From Arthrobacter methylotrophus (GTDB taxonomy: Bacteria > Actinomycetota > Actinomycetes > Actinomycetales > Micrococcaceae): DNA of 64,000 nucleotides. The position numbers and the translations under genes were made by a program. Below are positions 1-8,160 of this stretch, one piece after another; within the stretch, counting starts at the first letter, position 1, and the number at the start of each line of letters is the position of its first letter. The stretch lies in contig NZ_BAABED010000001.1 of NCBI RefSeq assembly GCF_039539965.1, positions 3,100,001-3,164,000 on the forward strand, read 5' to 3'. The notes beneath the pieces were generated by a model. That model ran no database searches. It was not told the origin of the DNA and was given only the letters and a program-made list of their open reading frames with translations.

Positions 1-1
1 C

Positions 2-358
2 GCTACGTTCGTCGACCTCACGGACCTGTACTCGGCGCGTATCCGCGGCCTGGCACGTGAGGTGGATCCCACGCTCGACGAAGGCGTCTACGCCCAATTC
101 ACCGGCCCGCACTACGAAACTCCGGCCGAGGTCCAGTATGCCAAGCGGATCGGCGCCGATCTGGTGGGCATGTCCACCGCTCTGGAGGCCATAGCCGCAC
201 GGCACGCAGGAATGGAAGTCTTCGGCATCTCCTTGGTCACCAACCTCGCGGCCGGCATCAGCCCGGCGCCCCTGAGCCACCAGGAAGTCATCGAGGCGGG
301 GCAAACTGCGAGTGCACGAATTTCCCGTCTTCTGGCGGACATCATCGCCAAACTCTGA
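2..358 (+). CDS. Purine nucleoside phosphorylase, C-terminal part (partial)
   Basis: Only the last 118 codons are in the window; the frame is open from base 2 and ends at TGA 356-358. The protein phosphorolyses purine (deoxy)nucleosides to free base and (deoxy)ribose-1-phosphate in the cytoplasm. Family features visible are the segment [15 protein letters not shown] followed by [18 protein letters not shown], the purine and phosphate site region of the trimeric PNP/MTAP family, then the closing stretch VTNLAAGI. The methionine at base 62 is internal, since homology starts upstream. The phosphosugar mutase at 2061 and deoC at 10538 are natural metabolic partners in nucleoside salvage. Family call is firm; trimeric PNP versus MTA phosphorylase specificity rests mainly on the TNLAAGI ending. 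Confidence 0.93.
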   Translation, partial: ATFVDLTDLYSARIRGLAREVDPTLDEGVYAQFTGPHYETPAEVQYAKRIGADLVGMSTALEAIAARHAGMEVFGISLVTNLAAGISPAPLSHQEVIEAGQTASARISRLLADIIAKL

Positions 359-462
359 TCCGAAACGGCTAGGAGGCGGAAAGCGCTGCGAAATCTTGCA
401 TCCGGTGGCCGTACAATTTGAGTGATTCTCCGTCTTGGCTCAGCAACCGGAAAGGACTGCCG

Positions 463-1071
463 ATGAAGACATCCGCGCCTTTCCGGTTCTTGCGCACTGG
501 CCTGATCGGTTCAATCATCCTGGGCTTGGCTGCCGGCGGACACTTGGCCGGAGGCGGAAGCCTTCCGGCACCAGTCATTCTGACGGCGCTTTGTGCCCTG
601 ACGATCCTCCCGGTCGCCGTGCTGACGCGCGCCCGCCTTTCGCTGCCCGTCTTCGCAGGGCTGCTGGGGGCCGGGCAACTGTGCCTGCACTGGGCTTTTT
701 GCGCGCTTTCGCCCGGAGCTCCCAGCGCGGCACCTCTGGTGTCCGGGCATGCCGGACATGTTCTTTGGACGCAGGCACCAGAAGCCCTGGGGGCCGTCGC
801 CGCAGCCCACACCGCCGCAGACGACTGGCAAATGTTCGCCACCCATGCGGTGGCCACGTTGGGTACCGCATTGGTGCTCGCCCGCGGCGAACAGGCGCTG
901 TGGGCGCTGGCGGCATGGCTGCGCCCCCTTGTGCAGCTGCCGGTTCCTGGAACTATCGAAGCGACGAGAACCCCCGGACCGTACATGGTCTCTGCGATTA
1001 CTCCCGCGGGCTGGGACTCCAGTCGCTTTCCCTCCCGGCGAGGCCCACCAGCACTGGTGCGCGCCGCCTGA
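463..1071 (+). CDS. Hypothetical multi-span membrane protein upstream of ycnI
   Basis: I do not recognise a family with certainty. The protein is about 202 aa, with hydrophobic segments near residues 12-28, 35-55, 60-82 and a further one around 125-145; the C-terminal tail is hydrophilic. The ATG at 463 is chosen over a TTG at 418 because AAAGGA (451-456) sits 6 bp before it. The gene lies just ahead of the YcnI-family gene on the same strand with about 110 bp between, so a shared role in copper handling or the cell envelope is an inference from position only. The reading frame is convincing because of its length, ribosome binding site and clear membrane pattern. Confidence 0.6.
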   Translation: MKTSAPFRFLRTGLIGSIILGLAAGGHLAGGGSLPAPVILTALCALTILPVAVLTRARLSLPVFAGLLGAGQLCLHWAFCALSPGAPSAAPLVSGHAGHVLWTQAPEALGAVAAAHTAADDWQMFATHAVATLGTALVLARGEQALWALAAWLRPLVQLPVPGTIEATRTPGPYMVSAITPAGWDSSRFPSRRGPPALVRAA

Positions 1072-1182
1072 GACCCACCTTCACAAGGATGAGGACCCGG
1101 CGGCAGATGGCTACTCTCGCCTGCCGGATCATGTCCGCCAGGGGTCCGCACCGATTCTTCCTTTGTGAAAGGCACCATTGCC

Positions 1183-1917
1183 ATGAAGACCACCCACCGC
1201 CGTACGCTCAAAACCGCCTCCGCCGCCATGATGGCCGTCGGAATGCTCGCTTTCGGCGTCTCCGCCGCCTCCGCACATGTCAATGTGGCTCCGGACGACC
1301 CGGCAGCCGGAGGCTACACCCACCTGACCTTCAACGTCCCCAATGAGTCCCCCACGGCCAAAACCAACAAGCTCGAAGTATCACTTCCCACAGACTTCCC
1401 GTTCAATTCGGTGTCAGTGAAACCGGTCGAAGGCTGGAAAGCCGAACTCGTGACGACTACTCTTCCCAAGCCCGTCACTGTCGCAGGAGCCACGGTGACC
1501 AAGGCGGTCACGTCTGTGGTGTGGACGGCAGATGCGGAGCATCAGCTCGGGGAAAATGAGTACCAGGCATTCTCGCTCTCCGTGGGTGTCCTGCCCGACG
1601 CCGGCACCACCATTACGCTGCCGGCCACCCAAACATATACCGACGGCTCCGTCGTGAAGTGGGACCAGAAGACCGTCGATGGTCAGCCCGAGCCGGAACA
1701 CCCGGCTCCCTCGTTCGTGACCACGGCCAGTGATTCGGCGGCATCGGCTGGGCCTACGTCGTCTCCGTCCGTGACACCTGTCCCGGCAACGGCGGCGTCA
1801 ACTTCTTCCAACGATGCAGGATCCACCGCTGGCTGGTTTGGCCTTGCGGCGGGGCTCATCGGCCTGGCTGCGGGCGTCACCGCATTGCTGCGAACCCGCC
1901 CCGCAAAGGCCAGCTAG
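1183..1917 (+). CDS. ycnI: YcnI-family (DUF1775) exported copper-related protein
   Basis: Secreted, membrane-anchored protein of the YcnI family. The N-terminus has a basic stretch and a hydrophobic signal peptide ending ASAHVNVAPDD. Cleavage after ASA would leave a mature N-terminal histidine, the copper-binding position known for this family. The YcnI domain covers roughly residues 30-165 (motifs VPNESPTAKTNKLEV and VEGWKAEL). A Ser/Thr/Pro-rich linker follows, then one C-terminal membrane span with a short basic tail. ATG 1183 is preferred to GTG 1165 because GAAAGG lies about 10 bp before it. YcnI genes usually neighbour copC/copD or a PCu(A)C gene; none is seen here apart from the unknown membrane protein upstream. 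The family is clear, the exact role in copper uptake or delivery is not. Confidence 0.88.
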   Translation: MKTTHRRTLKTASAAMMAVGMLAFGVSAASAHVNVAPDDPAAGGYTHLTFNVPNESPTAKTNKLEVSLPTDFPFNSVSVKPVEGWKAELVTTTLPKPVTVAGATVTKAVTSVVWTADAEHQLGENEYQAFSLSVGVLPDAGTTITLPATQTYTDGSVVKWDQKTVDGQPEPEHPAPSFVTTASDSAASAGPTSSPSVTPVPATAASTSSNDAGSTAGWFGLAAGLIGLAAGVTALLRTRPAKAS

Positions 1918-1920
1918 CCC

Positions 1921-1982
1921 CAACTGACTCGCACTAGTTGTCGTTTTGACGCCTCATAACGACAACAAGTGCGAGTTAGTTG
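1921..1982. repeat. Intergenic palindromic repeat, copy 1
   Basis: Two imperfectly complementary 25-bp arms (1921-1945 and 1958-1982) flank a 12-bp spacer. The inner halves TTGTCGTT and AACGACAA pair perfectly. The same design occurs at 46704-46769 and 63285-63350, always between genes. It lies downstream of ycnI and could also serve as its terminator, although it has no clear T-tract. Confidence 0.8.
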
Positions 1983-2060
1983 CGTGGGGTGGCCGGACTG
2001 TGACGGCTGACACAGCGCTGCGCCTCGGCATCCATCCCCTTTGACGATAGCTTTATCCCT

Positions 2061-3827
2061 ATGACATCAAGCGATGCCGAATTAGAAAAGCTGATATCCG
2101 ACGCCGGCAAGTGGGCCGCCCAGGACCCAGACCCGGTCACTGCGGCAGCATTGTCCGAGCTGGCCGGACTCGCCTCCACTGGCGTCGCCGCAGCCCGCCA
2201 ACAGCTCGAAGACAGCTTCAACGGGACGCTTCAGTTCGGTACCGCAGGACTTCGCGCCGCCCTCGGCCCTGGCCCCAACAGGATGAACCGCGTGGTGGTG
2301 CGGCGGGCGGCCGCAGGTCTCGCGGCATTCCTCAAGGACGCCGTGGCGGCAACCTCCCCTGGGATGCGGCCGCGCGCCGTCGTCGGATATGACGCGAGGC
2401 ACAACTCGGATGTCTTCGCGGCGGAGTCTGCCGCGATCCTTACCGCGGCAGGAATCGACACGTTCCTGATGCCTTCCGCACTTCCTACCCCCCTACTGGC
2501 TTACGCGGTCCGCACCCTTGATTGCGACGGCGGAGTCATGGTCACCGCGAGCCACAACCCGCCGCAGGACAACGGATACAAGGTCTACCTAGGCGGACGG
2601 GCCGTCGCGGAAAACGGCCGCGGGTCCCAGATCGTGGCGCCCTACGACACGCAGATTGCCGCAAGCATCGAAGCTGTTGGCTCCTTGGACTCCATTGCTC
2701 TGGCTGAATCCGGCTGGACTGTGCTGTCCGGCTCGATCACGGACGAGTACGAGGCCGCAATGGCCGGATTGGCCGACTCTGCGGCCTTTCCCGCACGTGA
2801 GCTAAAGATCGTTCTTACCCCCATGCATGGGGTGGGCGGTGAAACGGCGGTATCTGTTCTTAACGCAGCAGGCTTCAGGGACGTCACGCTGGTGGAAGAG
2901 CAAGCGGAGCCGGATCCGGACTTTCCCACGGTCAGTTTCCCCAACCCGGAAGAACCTGGCGCCCTGGATCTGGCCTTGGCGGCGGCGGCACGTCTGGATG
3001 CCGACATTGTTTTGGCCAACGACCCCGACGCCGATCGGGCGGCTGTCGCGGCAAAGGACCCAGACACGGGTGCTTGGCGGATGTTGCGGGGAGACGAAGT
3101 GGGCGCTTTACTTGGCGCCCATGTGGTGGCCCGCCTCGCCGCCGAGGGCCGGCACAGCGACGGGACTCCAGGCCTTGTCGCAAAGAAGGGCGTCTTTGCC
3201 AATTCGATCGTCTCGTCCCGATTGCTCTCCCGCATCGCGGCGGCAGCTGGGTTCGCCCACGAGGAAACACTGACCGGATTCAAGTGGATCTCGCGCGTCC
3301 CGGGACTCGTCTATGGATACGAGGAAGCCCTGGGGTACTGCGTGGCACCCGAGCTGGTGAGGGACAAGGACGGCATTTCCGCGTCCCTGCTTGTCGCCGA
3401 ATTGGCGGCGGCGGCCAAGGCTGAGGGAAAGACAATCTTCGACACCCTGGATGAGATTTACCTGGTGCACGGGCTGCATGCAAGTGACCAGCTCAGTATC
3501 CGGGTGGCGGATCTTGGCCTGTTGGATGCGATGATGAACCGGCTCCGTGCGGATCCGCCGGAATCCTTCGGCGGGTCAACCATCGAGACCTTCGTGGATC
3601 TGGCCGAGGGAAGTGAATACCTGCCGCCCACGGACGGCCTCCTCTACCTGACCAAGGACCTCAGCCGCGTCATCATCCGCCCCAGCGGCACCGAGCCAAA
3701 GCTCAAGTGCTACCTGGAAGTCATCAAGTCGGTCGGTTCAGCGGCGGAACTCGCAGAAACCCGGCAGGCTGCTCGGAGCACTTTGGACCACATACTGGCC
3801 GATGTCCGCGAGGCATTGGGGCTCTAG
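2061..3827 (+). CDS. Phosphosugar mutase (phosphoglucomutase/phosphomannomutase/phosphopentomutase family)
   Basis: A 588-aa alpha-D-phosphohexomutase superfamily enzyme that moves phosphate between C1 and C6 (or C5) of a sugar. The active-site phosphoserine loop is VMVTASHNPPQDNGYK (about residues 155-170), the metal loop is NDPDADRAA (about 320), and the C-terminal phosphate-binding loop is IIRPSGTEPKLK (about 535-546). Its length fits the PGM2-like subgroup that includes phosphopentomutases. A purine nucleoside phosphorylase gene lies two genes upstream and deoC about 7 kb downstream, so a role converting (deoxy)ribose-1-phosphate to the 5-phosphate is plausible but not shown. The stop codon overlaps that of the convergent nirD by 4 bp. 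Confidence 0.9.
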   Translation: MTSSDAELEKLISDAGKWAAQDPDPVTAAALSELAGLASTGVAAARQQLEDSFNGTLQFGTAGLRAALGPGPNRMNRVVVRRAAAGLAAFLKDAVAATSPGMRPRAVVGYDARHNSDVFAAESAAILTAAGIDTFLMPSALPTPLLAYAVRTLDCDGGVMVTASHNPPQDNGYKVYLGGRAVAENGRGSQIVAPYDTQIAASIEAVGSLDSIALAESGWTVLSGSITDEYEAAMAGLADSAAFPARELKIVLTPMHGVGGETAVSVLNAAGFRDVTLVEEQAEPDPDFPTVSFPNPEEPGALDLALAAAARLDADIVLANDPDADRAAVAAKDPDTGAWRMLRGDEVGALLGAHVVARLAAEGRHSDGTPGLVAKKGVFANSIVSSRLLSRIAAAAGFAHEETLTGFKWISRVPGLVYGYEEALGYCVAPELVRDKDGISASLLVAELAAAAKAEGKTIFDTLDEIYLVHGLHASDQLSIRVADLGLLDAMMNRLRADPPESFGGSTIETFVDLAEGSEYLPPTDGLLYLTKDLSRVIIRPSGTEPKLKCYLEVIKSVGSAAELAETRQAARSTLDHILADVREALGL

Positions 3828-4195
3828 ACTTCGACTTCGATGAAGCCATCAACCGTGCGGGTCTTGAAAGCCGGCAGCCAAAGCGCGGGGTTTGAATAGC
3901 ACTCACCGGTCTGGAGGTCGTAGACCTCCTTGTGAAGCGGCGAGGCGATGGTGGGACGGCTGCCCCGGGAACCAGTGATACCGCGGGCCATGACGTTAGC
4001 CAAGGTGGCAGGATCCTGCTGCGCAACTGCGTAAACCTTCTCGGAGTCGACCCGGAAGATCGCCACCTGGACGCCTTCTATCAAGGCTGCCTCGCCCCAC
4101 GCCGGCTCCAGCTCGTCCAACGGGCAGACGCGATGCCAGCCGGACGCCATCGGCGCGTTCGTCAGTTGTTCTTCCCGCTCCAGAATGACGGTCAT
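3824..4195 (-). CDS. nirD: Nitrite reductase small subunit NirD
   Basis: About 123 aa with the Rieske-like fold of the small subunit of NADH-dependent assimilatory nitrite reductase, which works with NirB in the cytoplasm. Visible features are WHRVCPLDELEP near the start and SPLHKEVYDLQTGECYSNP. The Rieske cluster ligands are absent (Ser-Pro-Leu-His instead of Cys-Pro-His), as in many NirD proteins. ATG 4195 (MTVILEREEQ) is chosen over the longer frame to 4366 because the upstream residues show no family resemblance and would run through the divergent regulatory region. Unusually, nirD is divergent from nirB rather than following it. Confidence 0.92.
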   Translation of the reverse strand: MTVILEREEQLTNAPMASGWHRVCPLDELEPAWGEAALIEGVQVAIFRVDSEKVYAVAQQDPATLANVMARGITGSRGSRPTIASPLHKEVYDLQTGECYSNPALWLPAFKTRTVDGFIEVEV

Positions 4196-4383
4196 GTCAG
4201 CCCCTCTCGCTCTTGACTGCGGCGGACGAATGATGTCCTTGCCTCTGTCCTTGCCTTTTAGGCGACTGCCGCCAAGCAGCCATACCTTCACGGTAGGCCC
4301 GTCATGTTTCGCCGGAATGCAATCGATGTGTCCGGTGCGTAAAAGAGACCTCACACGGAACGACATCCAATCGTGATCCAGAA

Positions 4384-4437
4384 GTTAAGACCACGAAACA
4401 AAAGGGAAACTGAAGGGAAACTGCCCGTCCGTAGTCT
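4384..4437 (+). promoter_or_regulatory. GlnR-type operator and -10 region of nirB
   Basis: Four half-sites occur at exact 11-bp steps: GTTAA 4384-4388, GAAAC 4395-4399, GAAAC 4406-4410 and GAAAC 4417-4421. This matches the actinobacterial GlnR pattern of GTnAC-n6-GAAAC pairs, with two half-sites deviating. A -10-like TAGTCT is at 4432-4437, about 50 bp before the nirB start. GlnR control of nirBD is established in Streptomyces and Mycobacterium; here it is inferred from the sequence. The same region could also control the divergent nirD. Confidence 0.72.
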
Positions 4438-4487
4438 GAAGTGACAAGTTGCGGAGTACGTTCTGCGGCGTATGCGAAAGGCCACCA

Positions 4488-7103
4488 GTGACCGGACACA
4501 CTTCCAACCCCGAAAGCCAGCGCCGTGTTGTTGTGGCAGGCGGAGGCCCTGCGGCCCATCGTTTTGCCGATGCCATGCATACGCGCGGTCTTGAGGGCTG
4601 GCACGTCACGGTCCTCACCGAAGAAGCGCATCTTCCCTATGACCGGGTCACGCTGAGCAAGGCCCTCATCGAGGTGGATCACGACCTCACTTTGGGGGAC
4701 ATGTCCATGTGGGAGCACGATGCCCTGGACCTGCGCACGGGCGAGCGGGTGGTGAAGATCAACGCCGCAGCCAAGTCCGTGGAAACCGCGGCGGGCAACA
4801 GCTACGAATACGACGCCCTCGTGGTCGCCACCGGCTCGGATGCGGCGCCGCTTCCCTTCCCCGGCGGCGAGCTCGCGCATGTCTACCGCACGCTCGAAGA
4901 CGTCTGGGCCATTAACGAGGCCATCACCCGGCTCACGAAGAAACTGGGCCGCAAGGTCAAGACCGTCACCATCGGCGGCGGTCTCCTCGGCCTCGAAGCG
5001 GCAGCAGGCACCATGGAGCTCGGCGCGCATGCCACCGTCATCAACGGTTCACCCTGGCTCATGAATGCCCAGCTGGATGAAGGCGCAGGCCAGGCGCTGG
5101 GCCGCCTCGTCAAAGACAAAGGACTTGAAGTCCTCACCGGAACCTACCCGTCCGAAGTATTGACCGACGACGACGGCCAGGTCACCGGCGTCCTCATGGC
5201 CGACGGCCGGATCATCGACGCCGACATCGTGATCGCCGCGATCGGAGTGAGGCCGCGCGATGAACTCTTCCGTGCCGCGGAAGGCGAGGAACAGGTCTTC
5301 ACGCTCGGCCAGCGCGGCGGTGTTGTCATTTCCGATAGTTGCGCCACGACAGTCCCCGGTATCTTCGCCATCGGTGAAGTCGCGAACTTCGGCGGGATGT
5401 GCCTGGGGCTCGTGGCGCCGGCGAACACGATGGCCGAGATCGTCGCCGACCGCCTGCACGGCGGACACGCGACCTTCCCCGGTTTCGACACCGCCACCAA
5501 ACTCAAACTCTCCGGCGTGGACGTCGCCAGCTTCGGCGACGCGTTCGCCACCACCAAACACGCCCTGGAAATCGTCTACGCCGACCCCGCCCGCGGCGTC
5601 TACCAGAAAATCGTCACCACCGACGACGCCAAAACCCTCCTCGGCGGGATCTTCGTCGGCGACGCCACCCCCTACATGAGCCTGCGCCCCCTGCTCGGCC
5701 GGAAACTCCCCGCCGAACCCGGCGCCTACCTCACCGCCGCAGGAAGCACGGACGCCCCCGACACCGAACTACCCGACGACGCAATCCTATGCTCCTGCAA
5801 CAACATCCCCGCCGGGACCATCCGCGAAGCCATCAACGCCTGCGGCGCCTGCGACGGCAACACCCCCGTCCAGGAACTGGGCGAACTCAAAACCTGCACC
5901 CGCGCAGGCACCCAATGCGGCTCCTGCGTGCCCATGCTCAAAAAACTCCTCGAAACCGAACTGAGCAAATCCGGCATCGAAGTCTCCAAAGCCCTCTGCG
6001 AGCACTTCAGCCTCTCCCGCCAAGAACTCTTCGACGCCATCCGCGTCCTGGAACTGGACTCCTTCGAAGACATCCTGGCCACCTACGGCACCGGCGCCGG
6101 CTGCGACATCTGCAAACCCACCATCGCCTCCATCCTCGCCTCCCAGCATTCCGCATACGTCCTCGACGCCGGCCGCGGGACCCTGCAAGACACCAACGAC
6201 CGCGCCCTGGCCAACATGCAAAAAGACGGCACCTACTCCGTGGTCCCCCGCATCCCCGGCGGCGAAATCACCCCCCACGGACTGGGCATCATCGCCGCCG
6301 TCGCCCAGAAATACGGCCTCTACACGAAAATCACCGGCGGCCAACGCATCGACATGTTCGGCGCCCGCCTCGAACAACTCCCCGAAATCTGGAAAGAACT
6401 CGTCGACGCCGGCTTCGAATCCGGCCAGGCCTACGGCAAAAGCCTGCGCACCGTGAAATCCTGCGTCGGCTCCACCTGGTGCCGCTACGGCGTCCAAGAC
6501 TCCGTCGCCATGGCCATCAACCTCGAACTGCGCTACCGCGGACTACGCAGCCCCCACAAACTCAAAATGGGCGTCTCCGGCTGCGCCCGCGAATGCGCCG
6601 AAGCCCGCGGCAAAGACGTCGGCATCATCGCCACCGACAAAGGCTGGAACCTCTACGTCGGCGGCAACGGCGGCGCGAACCCCGCCCACGCACAACTCCT
6701 CGCCCAAGACCTGGACAACGACACCCTCATCAAATACATCGACCGCTACCTCATGTACTACATCCGCACCGCCGACCGCCTCCAACGCACCGCCCACTGG
6801 CAAGAAGAACTCGACGGCGGCCTCCAACACGTACGCCAAGTCATCATCCACGACTCACTCGGCATCGCAGGCGACCTCGAAACCGCCATGGCCCGGCACG
6901 TCGAAAACTACCAGGACGAATGGGCCCAAACCCTCAAAGACCCCGAACGCCTCCGCCGCTTCCGCTCCTTCGTCAACGCCCCCGAACAAAAAGACGAAAC
7001 CATCACCTTCACCCCCGAACGCGGCCAAATCCGCCCCGCCACCAACAAAGAAAAAGGCGGCGTCCTCATCGCCAGCACAATCCCCGTCCGCAGCCAGGGC
7101 TAA
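4488..7103 (+). CDS. nirB: Nitrite reductase large subunit NirB (NADH-dependent, siroheme)
   Basis: An 871-aa cytoplasmic enzyme reducing nitrite to ammonium with NAD(P)H. In order: FAD-binding Rossmann motif VVVAGGGPAA near residue 15, NAD-binding TIGGGLLGLEAA near 160, a BFD-like [2Fe-2S] domain starting CSCNN at residue 435, and the siroheme/[4Fe-4S] half with ligands CX5C at 659/665 and CX3C at 699/703. GTG 4488 is preferred to ATG 4449 because CGAAAGG ends 6 bp before it and the earlier residues lack similarity. From about base 5490 to the end, lysine is almost always AAA and glutamate GAA, unlike the first third; see findings. cobA follows 12 bp downstream, making siroheme supply part of the same unit. 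Confidence 0.96.
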   Translation: MTGHTSNPESQRRVVVAGGGPAAHRFADAMHTRGLEGWHVTVLTEEAHLPYDRVTLSKALIEVDHDLTLGDMSMWEHDALDLRTGERVVKINAAAKSVETAAGNSYEYDALVVATGSDAAPLPFPGGELAHVYRTLEDVWAINEAITRLTKKLGRKVKTVTIGGGLLGLEAAAGTMELGAHATVINGSPWLMNAQLDEGAGQALGRLVKDKGLEVLTGTYPSEVLTDDDGQVTGVLMADGRIIDADIVIAAIGVRPRDELFRAAEGEEQVFTLGQRGGVVISDSCATTVPGIFAIGEVANFGGMCLGLVAPANTMAEIVADRLHGGHATFPGFDTATKLKLSGVDVASFGDAFATTKHALEIVYADPARGVYQKIVTTDDAKTLLGGIFVGDATPYMSLRPLLGRKLPAEPGAYLTAAGSTDAPDTELPDDAILCSCNNIPAGTIREAINACGACDGNTPVQELGELKTCTRAGTQCGSCVPMLKKLLETELSKSGIEVSKALCEHFSLSRQELFDAIRVLELDSFEDILATYGTGAGCDICKPTIASILASQHSAYVLDAGRGTLQDTNDRALANMQKDGTYSVVPRIPGGEITPHGLGIIAAVAQKYGLYTKITGGQRIDMFGARLEQLPEIWKELVDAGFESGQAYGKSLRTVKSCVGSTWCRYGVQDSVAMAINLELRYRGLRSPHKLKMGVSGCARECAEARGKDVGIIATDKGWNLYVGGNGGANPAHAQLLAQDLDNDTLIKYIDRYLMYYIRTADRLQRTAHWQEELDGGLQHVRQVIIHDSLGIAGDLETAMARHVENYQDEWAQTLKDPERLRRFRSFVNAPEQKDETITFTPERGQIRPATNKEKGGVLIASTIPVRSQG

Positions 7104-7115
7104 GGAGCAAAAGCC

Positions 7116-8150
7116 ATGCAGCTCACCATCGACCTCACGGGCCGCGACATTCTGGTCACCGGTTCTACCCATGCCGCGCGGCAAGCCGTCCGGCGCTACC
7201 AAGCCGCGGGCGCCGTCGTGCACCGGCTGAGCACCCCCAACGGCGCCGACACTGACGGAACCCTGCCCGAACGCCCTTTCCTGGTTGCGGCCGTTGACGA
7301 CGGCCAGCCCGGCTGGGGACCGCTGCTCGAGCGGTGTCGCGAAGCCGGGATCCCTGTTGCCAGCGAACCGCCTGCAGGCGAGTCAGGCCAGGTCACCCTG
7401 GTCGGCGGCGGTCCCGGAACCCTCGATCTGCTGACCATAGGCGCGGTCTACGCGCTGCGGGACGCCGACGTCGTCTTCTACGACCGGCTCGCCCCCTACG
7501 CGGAGCTGAAGCAACTCACTTCGGCGGAACTGGTGGATGTCGGCAAGCGCCCAGGGCACCACAAAGTAGCCCAATGCGACATAGAAAAACGCATGGTCGA
7601 CGCCGCCCTGACCGGCAAGAACGTGGTCCGGCTCAAAGGCGGTGACCCCTATGTGTTCGGCCGCGGCGGGGAAGAAGTCGCCGCCTGTGTCCAAGCCGGC
7701 GTGCCCGTCCGGGTCATCTCGGGGGTCACGAGCGCCATCTCCGTCCCCGCCGCCGCAGGGATCCCGGTCACCCACCGCGAGGTCAGCCACCTGTTCACGG
7801 TGGTCTCGGGCCACGCACCGCTGACGGAAAAGGAACACACGCATCTGACCGGGCTCGGTGGCACCATCGTGGTCCTCATGGGCATCGGCACACTCCCCCA
7901 GCTGGCCGCGGGACTCCGCCGCGCCGGGATGGACCCCGCCATGCCCATGGCCGTTATCGAACGCGGATACCGCCCCGGGCAACGCACCACCATCGCCGAG
8001 CTCGGCACCATCGAAACGGCAGCCGCCGGCTGCACCAACCCGGCTGTCCTTGTCATTGGCGAAGTGGTCCGGGTCGCCGAAGCCAACCGTATCCACGCCG
8101 AAGCCACCGCAGATCTGGACCTCCTCGCAGCTTCCCTCCTTGAAGCCTGA
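7116..8150 (+). CDS. cobA: Uroporphyrinogen-III C-methyltransferase
   Basis: A 344-aa enzyme that methylates uroporphyrinogen III twice with SAM to give precorrin-2, the first step to the siroheme used by NirB. The SUMT domain fills residues 93-325: VTLVGGGPGTLDLLT, then DVVFYDRL, VVRLKGGDPYVFGRGGEE and VISGVTSAISVPAAAGIPVTHR. The first 90 residues look like an eroded Rossmann domain of the kind found in precorrin-2 dehydrogenase (CysG N-terminal half). It keeps DILVTGSTHAARQA but has lost the rest, so the oxidation and chelation steps must be done elsewhere. It lies between nirB (12-bp gap) and hemD (10-bp gap). Confidence 0.93.
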   Translation: MQLTIDLTGRDILVTGSTHAARQAVRRYQAAGAVVHRLSTPNGADTDGTLPERPFLVAAVDDGQPGWGPLLERCREAGIPVASEPPAGESGQVTLVGGGPGTLDLLTIGAVYALRDADVVFYDRLAPYAELKQLTSAELVDVGKRPGHHKVAQCDIEKRMVDAALTGKNVVRLKGGDPYVFGRGGEEVAACVQAGVPVRVISGVTSAISVPAAAGIPVTHREVSHLFTVVSGHAPLTEKEHTHLTGLGGTIVVLMGIGTLPQLAAGLRRAGMDPAMPMAVIERGYRPGQRTTIAELGTIETAAAGCTNPAVLVIGEVVRVAEANRIHAEATADLDLLAASLLEA

Positions 8151-8160
8151 AAGTTCGCAC

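Noticed and set aside
369..1346. Long frames on both strands over the small membrane protein and ycnI (369-1283 minus, 435-1346 plus)
   Set aside because: Composition is Arg/Pro/Ala-rich without motifs. The 463-1071 and 1183-1917 frames have ribosome binding sites, a signal peptide and membrane spans.
4196..4366. 57-residue N-terminal extension of NirD
   Set aside because: It has no similarity to NirD proteins and runs into the divergent promoter region. MTVILEREEQ at 4195 fits the family length.
5399..7255. 618-codon open frame in another frame over nirB/cobA
   Set aside because: Its product is an Arg/Pro/His-rich low-complexity string. It arises from the extreme codon bias of the real nirB, which has all its catalytic motifs.
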